Below are positions 14,870 through 16,170 of a stretch of 16,170 nt of DNA, piece by piece. A model generated the notes under the pieces. It was not told the origin of the DNA and ran no database searches. It saw nothing but the letters and a program-made list of their open reading frames with translations. Source of the stretch: Actinobacteria bacterium BACL4 MAG-120820-bin23 (GTDB taxonomy: Bacteria; Actinomycetota; Actinomycetes; Nanopelagicales; Nanopelagicaceae); contig LIBD01000008.1 of assembly GCA_001437855.1 (NCBI GenBank), forward strand, positions 1-16,170, in the 5' to 3' direction. The number at the start of each line of letters is the position of its first letter. The first letter of the stretch is position 1. The translations under genes and the position numbers were made by a program.

Positions 14870-14902
14870 TATCTATTAGATATATCGAATCGATACTATC
14901 GA
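14870..14902. promoter_or_regulatory. cluster of three 13-bp palindromes, likely PadR operator
   Basis: Three perfect odd-length palindromes are packed in 33 bp: TATCTATTAGATA (14870-14882), TATCGAATCGATA (14883-14895) and TCGATACTATCGA (14890-14902). The first two share the form TATCNANTNGATA and abut each other; the third overlaps the second by six bases. They lie 8-40 bp upstream of the padR start and 47-79 bp upstream of the LysE-type start, within the intergenic region shared by both. Autoregulation by PadR is inferred from position and symmetry. Confidence 0.6.
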
Positions 14903-14937
14903 GTATTAAATCTTAAAATCCACTCTCAGGCAACCCA

Positions 14938-14949
14938 TAGAATTACCGC
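14938..14949 (+). promoter_or_regulatory. putative leaderless promoter of the LysE/RhtB gene (-10 TAGAAT)
   Basis: TAGAAT (14938-14943) is followed by six bases (TACCGC) and then GTG. TAGAAT is one mismatch from TATAAT. No Shine-Dalgarno and no clear -35. Confidence 0.6.
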
Positions 14950-15606
14950 GTGTTTACCCAAAGCGCCCTTCCCAGCAGGCTTTGGGAGTACCTAATTGCC
15001 ACGATATTGATCATTTTGGCCCCTGGCCCTTCAGTACTTTTCACAATTGCCAGGGCGATCGCCTGGGGCAGAGTTGCAGCTATCGCCACCGTTATTGGTA
15101 ACGCAGCTGGCATGTTTTTAGTTTCGGTCTTGGTCGCACTGGGTATTGGACCACTCCTACAAAGATCAGAGATTTTATATAACGGTATTCAGTGGGCCGG
15201 AGGTTCCTATCTGATTTATCTAGGTTATGCAGCGATTGCAGCCAGCAAGGTAGATGCTGCCGATATGCAAAAAACTGTTGGTGGCAAGCCATCCTTTTTT
15301 GCCTCAGTTCGAAACGGTTTTTGGGTAGGGGTGCTAAATCCAAAATCAGTTGTTTTCTTTGCTGCGATCTTGCCCCAATTTATCGACCAAGAAAAAAATA
15401 ATGTTACCGCTCAATTACTTTTACTTGGCGCTATCTTTGCCTTAATCGCACTCATCTCAGATGGCAGCTATGGGTTACTAGCTGGCACAATTCGCCAATG
15501 GCTCGCTGGTGATGTAAAAAGGTTGATCTTTATGCGCTTAACTGGCGGTATAGTAATGATTGCTCTGGGCATATTCACCATCTTATCTGCAGTCTTTGCT
15601 AGCTAG
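14950..15606 (+). CDS. LysE/RhtB family amino-acid exporter
   Basis: A 218-residue membrane protein with about six helices. The signature APGPSVLFTIARAIAWGRVA (24-43) followed by IGNAAGMF (49-56) is the LysE/RhtB hallmark; a second helix group begins with WAGGSYLIYLGYAAI and the central FASVRNGFWVGVLNPKSVVFFAAILPQF block is also family-typical. Members export amino acids such as lysine, threonine or homoserine lactones, driven by the proton gradient; the substrate here is unknown. The GTG start follows a TAGAAT-N6 leaderless promoter. It is divergent from padR-ino1, so it could share the PadR operators, although nothing links export to inositol metabolism. Confidence 0.92.
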   Translation: MFTQSALPSRLWEYLIATILIILAPGPSVLFTIARAIAWGRVAAIATVIGNAAGMFLVSVLVALGIGPLLQRSEILYNGIQWAGGSYLIYLGYAAIAASKVDAADMQKTVGGKPSFFASVRNGFWVGVLNPKSVVFFAAILPQFIDQEKNNVTAQLLLLGAIFALIALISDGSYGLLAGTIRQWLAGDVKRLIFMRLTGGIVMIALGIFTILSAVFAS

Positions 15607-15734
15607 ATTGGGCTTAAATTCTCGTGGCGTTTGACCAAAATGTCATACCTAGCAGGCAGACTTACTCTTTATCAGGGAGTGAAAAAAATTAAATTAGGGC
15701 AGGCTTAAGAGTGCCTGCGCAGAAAAGAGTTGTT
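15607..15734 (+). other. 128-bp gap with a potentially structured leader of the PD-(D/E)XK gene
   Basis: The strand AAGAGTGCCTGC (15707-15718) is complementary to GCAGGCA (15652-15658) plus CTCTT (15665-15669), giving a 12-bp helix with a six-base bulge. A second copy GCAGGC (15699-15704) can instead pair with GCCTGC (15713-15718) in a short local hairpin, so the two structures exclude each other. TTGACC at 15631 is -35-like but lacks a matching -10 at normal spacing. No terminator T-run follows either hairpin. I recognise no known riboswitch. Confidence 0.4.
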
Positions 15735-16170
15735 ATGGCCTCATCAAATGCAGTTGGAAATGCCAGAGAATTTATCTCCCCTTCAGATTTAACTTTTTCT
15801 TGGGGAAGTTGTCATCGCTGCCTATGGCTTAATTACAACCATGGCTTACGCACGCCAGGTTTTATGCCACTTGTGGGCGATTTGGCAAATATGCAAGAGA
15901 ACTACTTTGCCGGTAAAACTACAGCAGATATTGCACCTGTTTTACCTGCTGGCAAGGTGGCAGATTTAGGTGGCTGGGTTAAGTCATCCCTAATAGATGT
16001 AACTGGCAATAAAACAAAGTATGCCATTCGTGGAAAATATGATTTGCTGATTGAGTTTGCCGATGGCACCTTTGGCATTATTGATTGTAAGTTTCAAGCA
16101 AAGGATTCAGATAAAACTGATCTATATCAACCGCAATTAGAGGCGTATGCCTTTGCGCTAGAACATCCAG
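15735..16170 (+). CDS. PD-(D/E)XK nuclease superfamily protein, C-terminus cut off by the window edge
   Basis: The first 145 codons of a gene that runs off the window. The residues form a RecB/Cas4-like nuclease core: D103 in RGKYDLL, the D-x-K pair D117/K119 in FGIIDCKF, and the downstream QLEAY (134-138), which matches the QxxxY motif IV of RecB-family nucleases. Near the N-terminus SPSDLTFSWGSCHRCLWL holds a CxxC pair (C26, C29); with later cysteines, as in Cas4/AddB-type enzymes, it might bind an iron-sulfur cluster, but the C-terminus is missing. No cas genes or recBCD/addAB partner is visible. The ATG at 15735 is chosen; an in-frame GTG at 15711 is an alternative. DNA processing is inferred from the fold only. 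Confidence 0.75.
   Translation, partial: MASSNAVGNAREFISPSDLTFSWGSCHRCLWLNYNHGLRTPGFMPLVGDLANMQENYFAGKTTADIAPVLPAGKVADLGGWVKSSLIDVTGNKTKYAIRGKYDLLIEFADGTFGIIDCKFQAKDSDKTDLYQPQLEAYAFALEHP

Noticed and set aside
15661..15690. Hairpin TTACTC...GAGTGA followed by AAAAAA as a LysE terminator
   Set aside because: The stem is only six weak pairs and is followed by an A-run, not a T-run, on the plus strand.
1..16170. CRISPR array, insertion sequence, prophage or tRNA-linked island
   Set aside because: No spaced repeats, transposase, integrase, terminal inverted repeats or tRNA cloverleaf could be recognised.

Overview
The window reads as a chromosomal segment of a low-GC, streamlined actinobacterium, most like the freshwater acI / Nanopelagicales type. 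This is inferred from gene content and style; no rRNA or other phylogenetic marker gene is present. The actinobacterial signs are the lipB-lipA-DUF4191-RDD-glnA neighbourhood and a PadR-ino1 pair, both arranged much as in mycobacteria and streptomycetes. The DNA is A+T-rich and gaps are short. Several transcription units start without a Shine-Dalgarno site but have a TANNNT hexamer exactly six bases before ATG or GTG, which fits leaderless mRNAs. I see no tRNA, rRNA, insertion sequence, CRISPR array or prophage.

Region by region: 1-3590 (minus strand) is a compact run of an MMPL/RND-type exporter, a Gfo/Idh/MocA oxidoreductase and a flavin amine-oxidase-like protein cut by the window edge. 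3725-6012 (plus) is lipoate synthesis (lipB, lipA overlapping by ATGA) followed by a DUF4191 membrane protein. An inverted RDD membrane protein follows, then glnA (type I glutamine synthetase with a possible adenylylation tyrosine) and a bidirectional terminator.

8020-11142 is a metal-handling island. A membrane-anchored CopC copper-binding protein is divergent from a group I ECF transporter, cbiM-cbiN-cbiQ-cbiO, for cobalt or nickel. Their 67-bp shared promoter region carries a 17-bp inverted repeat of the form ATGCGA-N5-TTGCAT. It fills the spacer between the -35 and -10 of cbiM and closely resembles the nickel-responsive Nur box of Streptomyces. The cbiQ reading frame contains a family-like, histidine-rich N-terminus upstream of its first ordinary start codon, so its real start is unresolved.

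11139-12718 (minus) is a coupled pair: an enoyl-CoA hydratase/isomerase-family protein with isomerase-type active-site features, and an HSDL2-like short-chain dehydrogenase. 12812-13126 is a small LuxR-type HTH protein preceded by a 9-codon upstream ORF, then a strong terminator. 13229-14862 (minus) is padR-ino1 (inositol-phosphate synthase; GTGA overlap), divergent from a LysE/RhtB exporter. Three 13-bp palindromes in the gap are good candidates for PadR operators. The window ends in a truncated PD-(D/E)XK nuclease-like gene with a potentially structured leader.
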